From Chryseobacterium aquaeductus (lineage in GTDB: Bacteria; Bacteroidota; Bacteroidia; Flavobacteriales; Weeksellaceae), in NCBI RefSeq assembly GCF_905175375.1, contig NZ_CAJIMS010000001.1, forward strand, positions 1,488,001 through 1,552,000: a stretch of DNA of 64,000 nt, given 5' to 3'. The notes beneath the pieces were generated by a model. It was given only the letters and a program-made list of their open reading frames with translations, was not told where the DNA came from and made no database searches. Every line of letters begins with the position of its first letter. The first letter of the stretch is position 1. The position numbers were made by a program, and so were the translations under genes. Below, in pieces: positions 1 to 8,908 of the stretch.

Positions 1-42
1 TAAACCTCAAACTCTCCAACACTTTAACTCTCTAGTACAATA

Positions 43-414
43 ATGGCAGATCACAATGACTTAGGTAGAAAAGCAGAAGATTTAGCAGCCGAATATCTCA
101 TAAAAAATGGACATAGAATTCTTATGCGAAACTTTCGGTATCAAAAAGCTGAGATTGATATTATTTCTGAAAAAGATAATCTAATTGTCGTCACAGAAGT
201 AAAAGCCAGATCAACCGATTTTTTTATCCTGCCACAGGAAGCCGTTACAAAAGGAAAAATCAAGTCAATTGTTACGGCAGCCAATCATTTTATGGAAGAG
301 TTTAATAAAAATCAAGAAGTGAGATTTGATATAATTTCAGTACTTCCCGACAAAAACAAAAACCTGACAATCGAGCATATACCGGATGCCTTTGAAGCAT
401 TTGATGCCAACTAA
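43..414 (+). CDS. YraN family protein (UPF0102), putative nuclease-fold
   Basis: A 123-residue protein of the usual YraN length. The N-terminus has the family pattern G-R-K-A-E-D-L-A-A-E-Y-L, and residues about 37-54 carry a PD-(D/E)XK-like core (E37, D39, then E52-V-K54). The family has a restriction-endonuclease fold related to Holliday-junction resolvases, but its role is not settled. The ATG at 43 puts the family N-terminus right at the start. It is the first gene of a co-directional run with an SDR enzyme and TsaB. It lies at the window edge, so upstream partners cannot be seen. Confidence 0.9.
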   Translation: MADHNDLGRKAEDLAAEYLIKNGHRILMRNFRYQKAEIDIISEKDNLIVVTEVKARSTDFFILPQEAVTKGKIKSIVTAANHFMEEFNKNQEVRFDIISVLPDKNKNLTIEHIPDAFEAFDAN

Positions 415-504
415 AGTAAGGTAACAATCTAGCAATGTAACAATGTGTCAATATTGGTAAACGGCTAAACTGATACTTTGCTATATTTAAAAATTGAAAT
501 TTTT

Positions 505-1257
505 ATGAAAACAATACTCATCACCGGAGCCACTTCGGGAATAGGAAAAGCCACTGCAGAACTTTTTGCAAAACAAGGAAACAGAATCATTATCTGCGGA
601 AGAAGAGCGGAGGTTTTAGAATCTGTGAAAAAAGAATTATCTGTTTTAACCGAGGTTTTTAGTTTAAAATTTGATGTACGAAATCTTGAAGAAGTAGAAA
701 ATGCCATTGCATCTCTTCCTCAAGAGTGGAAGAATGTAGATGTATTAATCAACAATGCAGGGAATGCGCATGGTTTAGAGCCTTTATCTGCAGGAAGTAC
801 AGACGACTGGGATTCTATGATTGACGGAAACGTAAAAGGTCTTTTATACGTGTCAAAAACGTTGATTCCAATGATGAAAGAAAGAAGTTCGGGACATATC
901 ATTAATATCAGTTCGGTTGCTGCAAGACAAACTTATGCAAATGGTGTTGTGTATTGCGCAAGCAAAAAAGCAGTAGATGTGATTTCTGAAGGAATGAGAA
1001 TTGAGCTTACAGAATTTGGAATCAGAGTAACAAACATTCAACCTGGAGCAGTTTCCACAGATTTTTCTTTGGTTAGGTTTAAAGGAGATCAGGAAAGGGC
1101 AGCAACAGTTTATGCTGGTTATGAGGCTTTAAAAGCAGAAGATATTGCCGATGCGATCGCCTATTGTGTGAATGCTCCGCAGCACGTTACGGTTTCAGAT
1201 ATGACGATTTATCCTAGTGCTCAGAGCGAACCGAGAACCATTCACAGAAAAGAATAA
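505..1257 (+). CDS. SDR family NAD(P)-dependent oxidoreductase
   Basis: Classical short-chain dehydrogenase of 250 residues. The Rossmann glycine motif GATSGIG is at residues 8-14, NNAG at 83-86, catalytic Ser in NISS near 136 and the YxxxK active site at Y150-K154. The R-R after the second beta strand suggests NADP(H) preference. It most resembles the YdfG/serine 3-dehydrogenase subgroup, but the substrate cannot be read from sequence. I chose the ATG at 505 because the in-frame TTG at 478 only adds a tail that does not fit the family. The preceding spacer (415-504) is low-complexity. Confidence 0.9.
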   Translation: MKTILITGATSGIGKATAELFAKQGNRIIICGRRAEVLESVKKELSVLTEVFSLKFDVRNLEEVENAIASLPQEWKNVDVLINNAGNAHGLEPLSAGSTDDWDSMIDGNVKGLLYVSKTLIPMMKERSSGHIINISSVAARQTYANGVVYCASKKAVDVISEGMRIELTEFGIRVTNIQPGAVSTDFSLVRFKGDQERAATVYAGYEALKAEDIADAIAYCVNAPQHVTVSDMTIYPSAQSEPRTIHRKE

Positions 1258-1287
1258 CTTGAAATCTTATAATTTGAAAATTTAAAA

Positions 1288-1719
1288 ATGAGATTTTTGT
1301 GTGGAATTCTTTTATTGTTCTTTGTTTTTGGATCTTCTCAAAAGATTTCAAAGCATGAGAAAGCGGTTTTAGTTCAAGCCAAAAAGCTGGATTCTTTGAT
1401 GAAGAATAATAATGATGCAATCATTGATTTATTTTCCGAAGACGTTTCTTTCGGTCATTCTAATGGTTGGATTCAAAATCTGGATGATTTTATAAAAGAT
1501 TTTTCGTCTAAAAAAGTGATTTACAAAGAAGTCAGCCAGACTGAATTTTCTGAAATTAAAGAATTTAAAAACAGCATCAGTCTAAGAAGAGTCATTAAAG
1601 TTGCAGGTCTTTATAAAAATCAGGACTTTGAAATGAAATTAGCTTTACTCGAAATCTGGATTAAAAAGAAATCTGTCTGGAAATTGTGGAGCCGGCAGAG
1701 TGTGGAAATAAAGCCATAG
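1288..1719 (+). CDS. Secreted NTF2-like (DUF4440-type) protein
   Basis: A 143-residue protein starting with a hydrophobic signal peptide (MRFLCGILLLFFVFGSSQ). The rest has the layout of SnoaL/DUF4440 proteins of the NTF2-like fold: an N-terminal helix with KLDSLMKNND, a DLFSEDVSFGHSNGW segment, then beta strands ending in W-K-L-W-SRQSVEI. Such proteins are often periplasmic and either bind small ligands or have unknown roles. No catalytic residue can be assigned. It lies 30 bp after the SDR gene and 23 bp before tsaB, so co-transcription is likely. Confidence 0.7.
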   Translation: MRFLCGILLLFFVFGSSQKISKHEKAVLVQAKKLDSLMKNNNDAIIDLFSEDVSFGHSNGWIQNLDDFIKDFSSKKVIYKEVSQTEFSEIKEFKNSISLRRVIKVAGLYKNQDFEMKLALLEIWIKKKSVWKLWSRQSVEIKP

Positions 1720-1742
1720 ATTTGTAAAAAATTTTGAAATAA

Positions 1743-2423
1743 ATGAAAATATTATATCTGGAAACTTCCTCAAAAAACTGCTCAGTCGCTATTTCAGATG
1801 ATGAAAAGTTGCTTTGCGTATGTGAAGAAGTTTCAGAAAATTATAAACAATCAGAAAGTCTGCACTCATTTGTGGAATGGACTTTAGAAGGCGCAGAAAT
1901 TTCTTTAAAAGATTTAGATGCAGTTTGCCTTGGGAAAGGTCCGGGTTCTTACACAGGCTTGCGAATTGGTGCGGCATCAGCGAAAGGTTTTTGCTATGGC
2001 TTGAAAATTCCATTAATTGCTGTCAACTCTATGCAGAGCATGATAGAGCCGTTTGTAGGTAAAAACTATGAGTTAATCATACCTTTAGTCGATGCAAGGA
2101 GAATGGAGGTTTATACCGCTGCTTACGATGGAATTACCGGAGAAGAACTCAGTGTAACAGAAGCCAAGATTTTAGATGAAACGTCGTTTGAAGAATTAAA
2201 GGATAAAAAAATCATTTTTGTAGGCGACGGAGTAAAAAAAGCCAAAGAAGTATTACAGCTTCCTAACGCAGATTTTGATGAAGACATCTACCCTTCTGCA
2301 CAATATCTGGTAAAGAAAACTTTAGATAAAATTCAGAAAAAAGAATATGAAGATATAGCCTACTTTGAACCCTTCTATTTAAAAGAATTTCACGGAGTTA
2401 AAAAGAAAAAAAGCGAAGATTGA
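1743..2423 (+). CDS. tsaB: tRNA threonylcarbamoyladenosine biosynthesis protein TsaB
   Basis: Full-length TsaB (226 residues). It is a non-catalytic ASKHA-fold partner of TsaD, needed with TsaC and TsaE for the t6A37 modification of ANN-decoding tRNAs. The start MKILYLETSSKNCSVAI matches the family phosphate-binding strand (ILxIDTS). LGKGPGSYTGLRIG at about residues 60-73 is the family hallmark. The stop codon lies inside a strong hairpin terminator shared with the convergent SprE-like gene. Confidence 0.93.
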   Translation: MKILYLETSSKNCSVAISDDEKLLCVCEEVSENYKQSESLHSFVEWTLEGAEISLKDLDAVCLGKGPGSYTGLRIGAASAKGFCYGLKIPLIAVNSMQSMIEPFVGKNYELIIPLVDARRMEVYTAAYDGITGEELSVTEAKILDETSFEELKDKKIIFVGDGVKKAKEVLQLPNADFDEDIYPSAQYLVKKTLDKIQKKEYEDIAYFEPFYLKEFHGVKKKKSED

Positions 2424-2436
2424 TCTTCGCTTTTTT
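2407..2436. terminator. Bidirectional hairpin terminator overlapping the tsaB stop
   Basis: Perfect inverted repeat AAAAAAGCGAAGA (2407-2419) / TCTTCGCTTTTTT (2424-2436) with a 4-nt loop. There is an A-run on the left and a T-run on the right, so it can terminate both tsaB (+) and the convergent lipoprotein gene (-). The last coding triplets of tsaB form its left arm. Confidence 0.9.
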
Positions 2437-2438
2437 AT

Positions 2439-5042
2439 TTATTTTTTCTGTGCAGGCATCGGTGTTGTCATTTCCAATGGTTGCGTATTCATTCCCGGTT
2501 TTTTCGGGACACCACTTTGAATGGCGTTATTCATCGGTTGAGAACTGTTTGGCAGCGGATTGTTTTGATTTCCCGGAGCCGTTATATTCTGTGAAGTCTG
2601 TATATTTTGTACAGGCTTACCAAATTCGGCAGGTTGTGTAGGGATATTCTGCGAACTTTGTGTTATTGTATTTCCTTTGTTATCAGTAGACTGAAAAGCA
2701 ATTTCAGTCTTGAGATAGTTCAGCATTTCTTTTGCCTTCTCTCCTTCAGGAGTTTTCCCGTAGTTAAGAACAATCTGTTCCAATTGTAAAATCATTACTT
2801 CTTTACCACTTGTTTTACCGGCGTTGAATGCATTAAGAAGATTAAGTTTCGGCACCAGAGCATCTTTCGGATTTTTCTGTATTGCCTGATCGATTAAATT
2901 CTGACTTTCAGCAAATTTCTCAGATTCAAATAGCGCATACGCCATCTTGTAATCGTTTTCTGTTTCCGGAGCAGATTTTACAAACGTATTATTTTTAGGA
3001 TTTCTGGCAAATTCGGCGTACGAACTATAAGGATAATCTGTCAATAAAATTTGTTTTGCTCTCGCAGCAGCTTGTTGATTTTTCTGATAATTCATGGCAA
3101 AAATTTCATACAAAGCCTGTAGCATTACTTTCTCTTCCGGTTTTGCATCTACAAGATCATATAGCGTTTTTGTCGCAAGCGGAGTATTGGTAAAATAATT
3201 CTGATACATGATTCCCAAACCTAATGATGCGGTGTCTCTGTCTTTTTTCAGTTGCGATAAACTTCCAGGGTCACTTGGAATCTGCTCGATGTAAAACGCG
3301 GGCTCAAAACGTCTTGGGTTGGGCGCAGTGCTTACTCCCAAAGCTTCATTTTTCAAATCTTCAATGGATGCCATTTTCTTAGAAAATCGCCAGTTGTCTA
3401 CCAATGCTCTTTCCCCCCAAACCTGCTTAAATGTTGAAGTTCCTTTGTTTACGGTTCCTACATTTCCATAATAGAAACCCTTGTTTACGGTTCCGAATTC
3501 TTCAAAAGAATTTCCACTGTTAGCAAAAAGTGAGTTGGCGTTATAATCACCCGTATCAAAGCCTTTATTTCTTTCAGCACGCAATCTTTCGAGTTCTTCT
3601 TTGGCTTCTTTAGCTTTAAGTTTTTCGATATGTTTTGCAAAAAAATCAGTTTTTTGAGCTTCAGACATCTTGGCAATCGTCAGGATACTGTCGTTTTTTC
3701 TGATCAGATAATAGTTTTTAGAAATCTTTTTAATGTTTTCAGACTGATCTTTCAAAAGTATTTTTGAAGGTTCGTATGTCATCGTAGCCAATGCAGAATC
3801 GTAATAAGCACCAGCTCCGATGTAGTCGTTTTTATCTAAAAAACTTCTTCCGATTTCATAATAAGTCAAACCACGCACCTGTGGGTCAGACACTTTTTCA
3901 AGTAAAGATCTTCTGAAAAATTCTTGTCCTTCCTCAGACTTTCCGGCTTTGGTGGCCATCAGACCTAAAGCATAATAAAATTCGTTTTTTCTGGAGCCAT
4001 ACGTTCCTTTTTTGCTGATGTCTTCCAGATACTTTTTGGCACCTGCATAATCTCCTTTTCCGTTGAATGTTTTGGCGATTTCAATTTGAGATTTTACTTC
4101 AAACTCAAAATCATTGGCGTATTTGTAAGCAGACACGAAACTTTCGCGCGCGGGCTCATTTCTTCCTAATTCTGCTAAAACCTGACCTCTCAAGAAGGCA
4201 ATTCTGCTTTTCAGTTTTCTGTTTCCGTTCAGTTCAAAAGCGCGATCCAGTTCTTTCACTGCTTCCTCTTTTTTTCCGGCATCCAAAAGTGATTCTGAAT
4301 AATAAATACTTAAAAGTCTATCTTGATCTTTATTAATTCCGTCACTTTTTAATTTATTAAAAATTTGATCAGATTTATAATAATCTTTAAGCTGGGCATA
4401 TGCCAAACCCTCATAAACTCTGGCTAAAGGAAGTCTTTTGTCTTCCTTCATGTGGGTAAAAACATAGTTCAGTGCATCGAGTGCCTGTCGAGATTTTCCC
4501 TGATAAATTCTGGACTGTACAAGAATGATGTACGCATCAAAAATGGTTTTATTCTGCTCCTCTCCTTTTCTGATCACCGAATATTTTCCGATCGCTTTTA
4601 GAGCTTTGGCTTCAGCAATTTCGAGTGTAGATGCACCTTTGTTATCTTGAGGATTGTTTTGGTCTTGTGGCATTCCCGGCATTGCCCCGGGTCCGTTTGG
4701 TGGCATTCCGGGAGCACTTCTTCCACCTGCGGCAGGTGATGATCTGTTGACTTCTGCCATTTTCATAGAATTTTCTGCAAAAGCTGAGGACTGCCCAAGA
4801 TCACTTCCTATCGGTTGCTCTTCGTAGGTAAGAATAGGAATGTATGGCGCATAAAAATTATCTTTGTGAGCTTTGTCTCTGTCTGTAAACTCACTGTTCA
4901 ACGCATTTTTCGCATTAAAAAGTGTGTTATAGTATGTGTTAAATCCTTTTAAAAACTTTGATCGGGCTTCCGGTTTTTTTACTTTCGTACCACAAGAAAC
5001 AACGATAATCGCCGCCAAAAGGAATATAATATTCTTTTTCAT
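2439..5042 (-). CDS. TPR lipoprotein resembling SprE/PorW (type IX secretion/gliding)
   Basis: An 867-residue protein with a lipoprotein signal (lipobox VVSC, acylated Cys17) followed by many tetratricopeptide-like helical pairs. The sequence just after the lipobox (FLKGFNTYYNTLFNAKNAL, then DNFYAPYIPI) resembles the start of SprE/PorW, a lipoprotein of about 870 residues. SprE/PorW links the outer-membrane part of type IX secretion to the PorLM motor and is needed for gliding in Flavobacterium johnsoniae. Pro/Gly/Met-rich low-complexity stretches lie near residues 100-135 and in the C-terminal 90 residues. The family assignment is by recalled similarity; the TPR lipoprotein call is firm. It ends a minus-strand run after maf. 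Confidence 0.75.
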   Translation of the reverse strand: MKKNIIFLLAAIIVVSCGTKVKKPEARSKFLKGFNTYYNTLFNAKNALNSEFTDRDKAHKDNFYAPYIPILTYEEQPIGSDLGQSSAFAENSMKMAEVNRSSPAAGGRSAPGMPPNGPGAMPGMPQDQNNPQDNKGASTLEIAEAKALKAIGKYSVIRKGEEQNKTIFDAYIILVQSRIYQGKSRQALDALNYVFTHMKEDKRLPLARVYEGLAYAQLKDYYKSDQIFNKLKSDGINKDQDRLLSIYYSESLLDAGKKEEAVKELDRAFELNGNRKLKSRIAFLRGQVLAELGRNEPARESFVSAYKYANDFEFEVKSQIEIAKTFNGKGDYAGAKKYLEDISKKGTYGSRKNEFYYALGLMATKAGKSEEGQEFFRRSLLEKVSDPQVRGLTYYEIGRSFLDKNDYIGAGAYYDSALATMTYEPSKILLKDQSENIKKISKNYYLIRKNDSILTIAKMSEAQKTDFFAKHIEKLKAKEAKEELERLRAERNKGFDTGDYNANSLFANSGNSFEEFGTVNKGFYYGNVGTVNKGTSTFKQVWGERALVDNWRFSKKMASIEDLKNEALGVSTAPNPRRFEPAFYIEQIPSDPGSLSQLKKDRDTASLGLGIMYQNYFTNTPLATKTLYDLVDAKPEEKVMLQALYEIFAMNYQKNQQAAARAKQILLTDYPYSSYAEFARNPKNNTFVKSAPETENDYKMAYALFESEKFAESQNLIDQAIQKNPKDALVPKLNLLNAFNAGKTSGKEVMILQLEQIVLNYGKTPEGEKAKEMLNYLKTEIAFQSTDNKGNTITQSSQNIPTQPAEFGKPVQNIQTSQNITAPGNQNNPLPNSSQPMNNAIQSGVPKKPGMNTQPLEMTTPMPAQKK

Positions 5043-5129
5043 TATTTAATATAACTCGCTAATCTGCTTTTTATTATCAAAGCATTTTGATGATTCTGTA
5101 AAAATAATAAAATTTTGTGGGTAAATTAT

Positions 5130-5687
5130 TTATATTTCCTTTAAAATTTTGTAAACCAAATGGGTCGGCAATCCCATAATCGTGTAAAAACTGCCATTCA
5201 TTTTTTTAATTTTAGCCATGCCCAGCCATTCCTGGATGCCGTAGCTTCCGGCTTTATCGAAAGGTTTGTAGTTTTGGATGTAAAAATCTATTTCCTTTTC
5301 AGAAATTTCGTCAAATTCTACATCGGCTAGATCCGTTTCTGTAATGGTTTTATTTAAACTTTTAATGGAAATTCCTGTGTAAACCTGATGTGTTCTTCCA
5401 GAAAGTTTCTGCAGCATATTTCTGGCATCGGCTTCATCTTTTGGTTTTCCCAAAATTTGATTGTCAAATGCCACCACGGTATCTGCTGTGAGTAAAACCT
5501 CGTCTTGTTCTAATTTTCTGAAAGCATTTGCTTTTAATTCAGATAAATAAGCAGCGGCATTTTCTATGTTTATATTTTCGGGTAAAATTTCTTCACAATC
5601 GATTTTTACCACTTCAAAATCAAACCCTAAGCTTGAAAGTAATTCTTTTCTTCTCGGAGATTGTGATGCTAAAAGTATTTTCATCAT
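5130..5687 (-). CDS. maf: Maf family nucleoside triphosphate pyrophosphatase
   Basis: Maf/YhdE-type protein (185 residues). These enzymes hydrolyse non-canonical or excess dTTP/UTP to the monophosphate and affect septation. Hallmarks seen are LASQSPRRKELL near the N-terminus, LTADTVVAF near residue 67, GKPKDEADARNML, SGRTHQVYTG and Y-GIQEWLG. Two consecutive ATG codons are possible starts; the second gives the standard MKILLASQSPRR. It lies 6 bp after the KdsC-like gene, implying one transcript. Confidence 0.92.
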   Translation of the reverse strand: MMKILLASQSPRRKELLSSLGFDFEVVKIDCEEILPENINIENAAAYLSELKANAFRKLEQDEVLLTADTVVAFDNQILGKPKDEADARNMLQKLSGRTHQVYTGISIKSLNKTITETDLADVEFDEISEKEIDFYIQNYKPFDKAGSYGIQEWLGMAKIKKMNGSFYTIMGLPTHLVYKILKEI

Positions 5688-5693
5688 TAAATT

Positions 5694-6212
5694 TTAAACA
5701 GATTGTGTGTTGTCATCATGCCATTTTCCCTGTACTTTCATCACTTGTTCTATCACATCGCGTACTGCCCCACTTCCACCCTTCTTTTCAGAAATGTAGT
5801 CTGCTATATTTTTAATCTCAGGAACAGCGTTTTCCGGACAGGTAGAAATTGCTGAATTCTGCATCATGTGAATATCCGGAAGATCATCTCCCATCGTTAG
5901 AATTTCTTCGTTGGTAAGATTATATTTCGTTTTAAAATCTTCATAATCAATCATTTTATCGTGCGATTTTGCGTAATAATCTTCTATTCCCAGATAGTTG
6001 ATACGGTGTCTTACCATCTCGTCATTTCCACCGGTGATCACTCCTATTAAATAATTATTTTTTAATGCTTTCACTACCGCATATCCGTCCAGAACATTCA
6101 TCACTCTGCTCATATTTCCGCCGGGCATCAGATATACGCTGCCGTCAGTGAAAACTCCGTCTACATCAAACACAAATGCTTTTATATCTTTTAATTTCTT
6201 TTTATAACTCAT
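5694..6212 (-). CDS. KdsC-like HAD phosphatase (KDO-8-phosphate phosphatase family)
   Basis: A 172-residue cap-less HAD hydrolase of the KdsC type. Motif I is DVDGVFTDG (nucleophile D16, acid/base D18), motif II lies in GVITGGND, and motif IV is MGDDLPDIHMM. KdsC removes phosphate from KDO-8-P in lipopolysaccharide core synthesis; close homologues act on related sugar phosphates, so the exact substrate is inferred. It overlaps the upstream DUF2520 gene by 11 bp and precedes maf by 6 bp. Confidence 0.88.
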   Translation of the reverse strand: MSYKKKLKDIKAFVFDVDGVFTDGSVYLMPGGNMSRVMNVLDGYAVVKALKNNYLIGVITGGNDEMVRHRINYLGIEDYYAKSHDKMIDYEDFKTKYNLTNEEILTMGDDLPDIHMMQNSAISTCPENAVPEIKNIADYISEKKGGSGAVRDVIEQVMKVQGKWHDDNTQSV

Positions 6213-6951
6213 ACATATTTTTAATAGAATGATTCATCGTTTTATAAATCTCGAGACTTTCGTCTTTCAGTAATTGTTCGTGCAATTCCAGAACTCGTGT
6301 ATCATTTCTCACGGCTGGTCCGGTTTGAGCAGATTTCGGTTCGATTTCATGAATTTTCTTTACAGTTTCATCAATCAAAGGCAAAAAATAATCAAAAGGA
6401 ATTTTTTGATCATCTGATATTTCTTTGGCTCTTGCAAAAAGATGATTCACAAAATTACAGGCAAAAACTGCGGTCAAATGAATGTATTTTCTTTTTTCAT
6501 GACTGCTTTCCATCACATTCTCAGAAATTTGAGAAGCTAATTTAATAAGCAAATTTTTATCAGCAGGGTTTTCTGTTTCGATAAAAAAAGGAATTTTAGA
6601 ATAATCCAGTTCTTTAGATTTAGAAAAGGTTTGTAAAGGATAAAAGCTTGATTTCCTGTACGCTCCTATCAGAATTTCTTTTGGCAACGAACCAGATGTA
6701 TGCGCAACGATACAATCTGTTTTGGTGATTAATTGAGAAACATCCTCAACTGAGCCATCGCTTACACAGATAATATACAAATCCGCATCTTCTAACTTAC
6801 TAGTAGAATGAGGAATGTTTAATTCTTGGGCTATTTTGTTTAAATCTTCCTCGTTTCTGCCAAAAATCTGAGCCAACGGAATTTTTTTCTTCGTAAAAGC
6901 TTTTGCCAAATGATAAGCGACATTTCCGGATCCGATGATTACAATTTGCAT
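6202..6951 (-). CDS. Rossmann-fold/DUF2520 domain protein
   Basis: A 249-residue protein with an N-terminal dinucleotide-binding motif (IIGSGNVAYHLAKAF, residues 4-18) and a C-terminal all-helical DUF2520 domain starting around residue 130. The layout is like 6-phosphogluconate or pyrroline-5-carboxylate reductases, but the family's reaction is not established. The string VAHTSGSLP near residue 83 is typical. It heads the minus-strand operon DUF2520-kdsC-maf. Confidence 0.85.
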   Translation of the reverse strand: MQIVIIGSGNVAYHLAKAFTKKKIPLAQIFGRNEEDLNKIAQELNIPHSTSKLEDADLYIICVSDGSVEDVSQLITKTDCIVAHTSGSLPKEILIGAYRKSSFYPLQTFSKSKELDYSKIPFFIETENPADKNLLIKLASQISENVMESSHEKRKYIHLTAVFACNFVNHLFARAKEISDDQKIPFDYFLPLIDETVKKIHEIEPKSAQTGPAVRNDTRVLELHEQLLKDESLEIYKTMNHSIKNMYEL

Positions 6952-7099
6952 AAAACAAAGATAGGATTTTAGGTTGATAAGAGAAAGGGAGCTTGGAAGC
7001 TGGAAGTTTTTGAAGAGATTTTTATTGATTATTGTCTCTTTCCAAATAAATATAACAACATTTTGGACTCAAAATTGAATAAGTAATTTAACTTTCAAC

Positions 7100-7107
7100 T
7101 ATTTTTG
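7100..7107 (+). promoter_or_regulatory. -7 element (TAnnTTTG) of the ECF sigma operon
   Basis: TATTTTTG matches the Bacteroidota -7 consensus TAnnTTTG and lies 25 bp before the sigma factor ATG. A TTG at 7075-7077 is slightly farther upstream than the usual -33 spacing. A start about 7 nt downstream of the element would give a leader of roughly 20 nt. Confidence 0.55.
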
Positions 7108-7132
7108 TTATCCAAAACAATGAAAGCATCCT

Positions 7133-7684
7133 ATGAAGATTAAAGACGCGGAAATTATATCGCTGATGCAAGACCCACGAACTCAGGAAAAGGGAGTTCG
7201 CGTTTTGATGGATGCTTATCAGAGTAGACTGTATTGGCACATCAGAAGAATTATTGTAGATGGAGATCTTGCGCAAGATACCTTGCAGGAGACTTTTATC
7301 AAAGCATATCAGAATTTTCATCAGTTTAAAAATGATAGTCAGCTTTATACTTGGTTATACAGAATTGCAACCAATGAAGCGTTGCAACAGATCAATAAAC
7401 TGAAAAGAATGCAAAAAACAGATGAAGATCCTGAATATTATATGCAGAATCTGGTAGCTGACAATACACATAGCGATGCTGAAGAGATACAGATCTTTTT
7501 GCAAAAAGCCATACAAAGCCTGCCTGAAAAGCAGAAACTGGTATTTATGATGCGGTATTATGATGATTTGCCTTACGAAGAAATATCTAAAATTGTAGAT
7601 ATGTCTGTAGGGACTTTGAAAACGAATTATCACTACGCCAAGCAGAAAATAGAAGAATATATAAAAGAAAATTACGAAAGATAA
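7133..7684 (+). CDS. RNA polymerase ECF sigma factor
   Basis: A 183-residue sigma-70 family ECF factor. Region 2 runs through DLAQDTLQETFIKAYQNF and TWLYRIATNEA (about residues 43-85). Region 4 starts at LPEKQKLVFMMRYYDDLPY and holds the helix-turn-helix YEEISKIVDMSVGTLKTNYHYA (about 130-172). The next two genes, a one-pass membrane protein and a small exported protein, are close and co-directional, as expected for an envelope-stress regulon with anti-sigma and effector. The ATG at 7121 is out of frame, so 7133 is the start. Confidence 0.92.
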   Translation: MKIKDAEIISLMQDPRTQEKGVRVLMDAYQSRLYWHIRRIIVDGDLAQDTLQETFIKAYQNFHQFKNDSQLYTWLYRIATNEALQQINKLKRMQKTDEDPEYYMQNLVADNTHSDAEEIQIFLQKAIQSLPEKQKLVFMMRYYDDLPYEEISKIVDMSVGTLKTNYHYAKQKIEEYIKENYER

Positions 7685-7702
7685 TTTTTTAGAAAAAACG
7701 AC

Positions 7703-8332
7703 ATGAAAGATTTTGATCTAGATAAATTAGAACGCAAAAACATTTACAATCTTCCCGATAATATGTTTGAAAACATTCAGGCAAAAGTTTTGAGCGAAGT
7801 GAATGGTTTTGATCTAGAAAAGGTAGAACGCAAAAACATTTACAAAGTTTCAGATCATTTGTTTGAAAGTATTCAGGAGAATGTAATGAAGAAAGTAAAT
7901 GAAGATAGAAAAGCACCCGTTTTCAAACTAAATTGGGTTTACGCAGCGGCAGCTTCATTCGCATTAATTTTTGGGTCAACTTTTTTGTATAATTCTTTTT
8001 CAGATTCCGACAATGGTTCGAATTTGACACCAACTTATGCAAATACTGAGACCCCTAAAAATGAAAGCGAGATTGCTTACGAAACTTTAAAATCTGATTT
8101 AACTTCTGTTGAAAATAGCAATCAAACAATTGACAATCAACAGACTAATGTACAAGTAAAAACGGTTGCTTATGTTCCTGAAAATACAGAGACAAAGTCG
8201 AAAACCGTAAAGCCGGTTTCTAAAAAAACTGAAGCTCAGATGACAGAATATTTGGATTCTTTTTCTAATTCTGAAATTGCAGAATTAGCAAACAATTCAA
8301 CTCAGGATGTTTATTTGGATTTATATAATTAA
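7703..8332 (+). CDS. Putative anti-sigma membrane protein with duplicated N-terminal motif
   Basis: A 209-residue protein 18 bp after the sigma gene. The cytoplasmic N-terminus (1-70) holds two near-identical 32-residue units, each with FDL-K-ERKNIY, a D-x-[ML]FE-IQ segment and a hydrophobic end. A single membrane span (WVYAAAASFALIFGSTFLY, about 75-95) follows, then a Ser/Thr/Asn-rich periplasmic tail. Position and topology suggest an anti-sigma factor, but there is no zinc-binding HxxxCxxC motif. The duplicated helices could bind the sigma factor; this is inference. Confidence 0.65.
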   Translation: MKDFDLDKLERKNIYNLPDNMFENIQAKVLSEVNGFDLEKVERKNIYKVSDHLFESIQENVMKKVNEDRKAPVFKLNWVYAAAASFALIFGSTFLYNSFSDSDNGSNLTPTYANTETPKNESEIAYETLKSDLTSVENSNQTIDNQQTNVQVKTVAYVPENTETKSKTVKPVSKKTEAQMTEYLDSFSNSEIAELANNSTQDVYLDLYN

Positions 8333-8339
8333 AAGAGAA

Positions 8340-8852
8340 ATGAAAAAAATATTATTTACACTTCTTGTTATTTACGGTTTTGGTCTTAATGCCCAAAAGA
8401 CAGATTACGACTGGAGAAAAATGGACCCAAAGCAAAGAAAAGAAGTTATAAATAATCTTTCGCCTGAAGAAAGAAAAACACTTCTTACTCAGTTTAGAAA
8501 TAATATGGTGCTGGATAATCTAGATGTTGACCCAAAAAATAAAACCGAATTTACAGAAATGTACAACGAGTATTTGGATAATCAAAAAAAGATAAAGAGC
8601 CAGTTTGATTCAAATTTTAATCCGGAAACTTTGTCTGAAGAAGAAGCAAAAGTAAAACTGCAACAAAGCTTTGACGTAGGACAAAAATTATTAGATAACA
8701 GAAAAAAATATGCGGAAAAGATGCAAACCGTCATTCCGTGCCAGAAAGTTTTGAAGTTATTTCAATCTGAAGGTATGATGAGAGATAAGATGAATGAAAG
8801 AAAACCTAAGGAAGGGAATAATAAGGGCTCAAAACCCAGACAAAACCCATAA
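8340..8852 (+). CDS. Small periplasmic helical protein of the sigma operon
   Basis: A 170-residue exported protein with signal peptide MKKILFTLLVIYGFGLNAQ. The mature part is highly charged and helical (DPKQRKEVINNLSPEERKTLLTQFRN), then becomes a basic low-complexity tail. It resembles sensor proteins of the Spy/CpxP or heavy-metal-resistance type in size and helix content, but no LTxxQ motif is clear. I chose the ATG at 8340, 7 bp after the previous stop, because it gives the signal peptide. It probably acts in the periplasm within the sigma/anti-sigma circuit. Confidence 0.65.
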   Translation: MKKILFTLLVIYGFGLNAQKTDYDWRKMDPKQRKEVINNLSPEERKTLLTQFRNNMVLDNLDVDPKNKTEFTEMYNEYLDNQKKIKSQFDSNFNPETLSEEEAKVKLQQSFDVGQKLLDNRKKYAEKMQTVIPCQKVLKLFQSEGMMRDKMNERKPKEGNNKGSKPRQNP

Positions 8853-8874
8853 TAGTTTATTTTTTTAATGTTGG

Positions 8875-8908
8875 ACGACCCTTGCAATTTATTTGTAAGG
8901 GTCGTTTA
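8875..8908 (+). terminator. Hairpin terminator of the sigma factor operon
   Basis: Inverted repeat ACGACCCTTGCAA (8875-8887) / TTGTAAGGGTCGT (8893-8905) with one G-T wobble and a 5-nt loop, followed by T-rich sequence. It lies 23 bp after the operon's last stop. Confidence 0.8.

Noticed and set aside
2420..2641. Plus-strand ORF of 73 residues with signal-peptide-like start
   Set aside because: It lies entirely antisense to the end of the SprE/PorW-like gene and overlaps the terminator; composition reflects the complementary coding strand.
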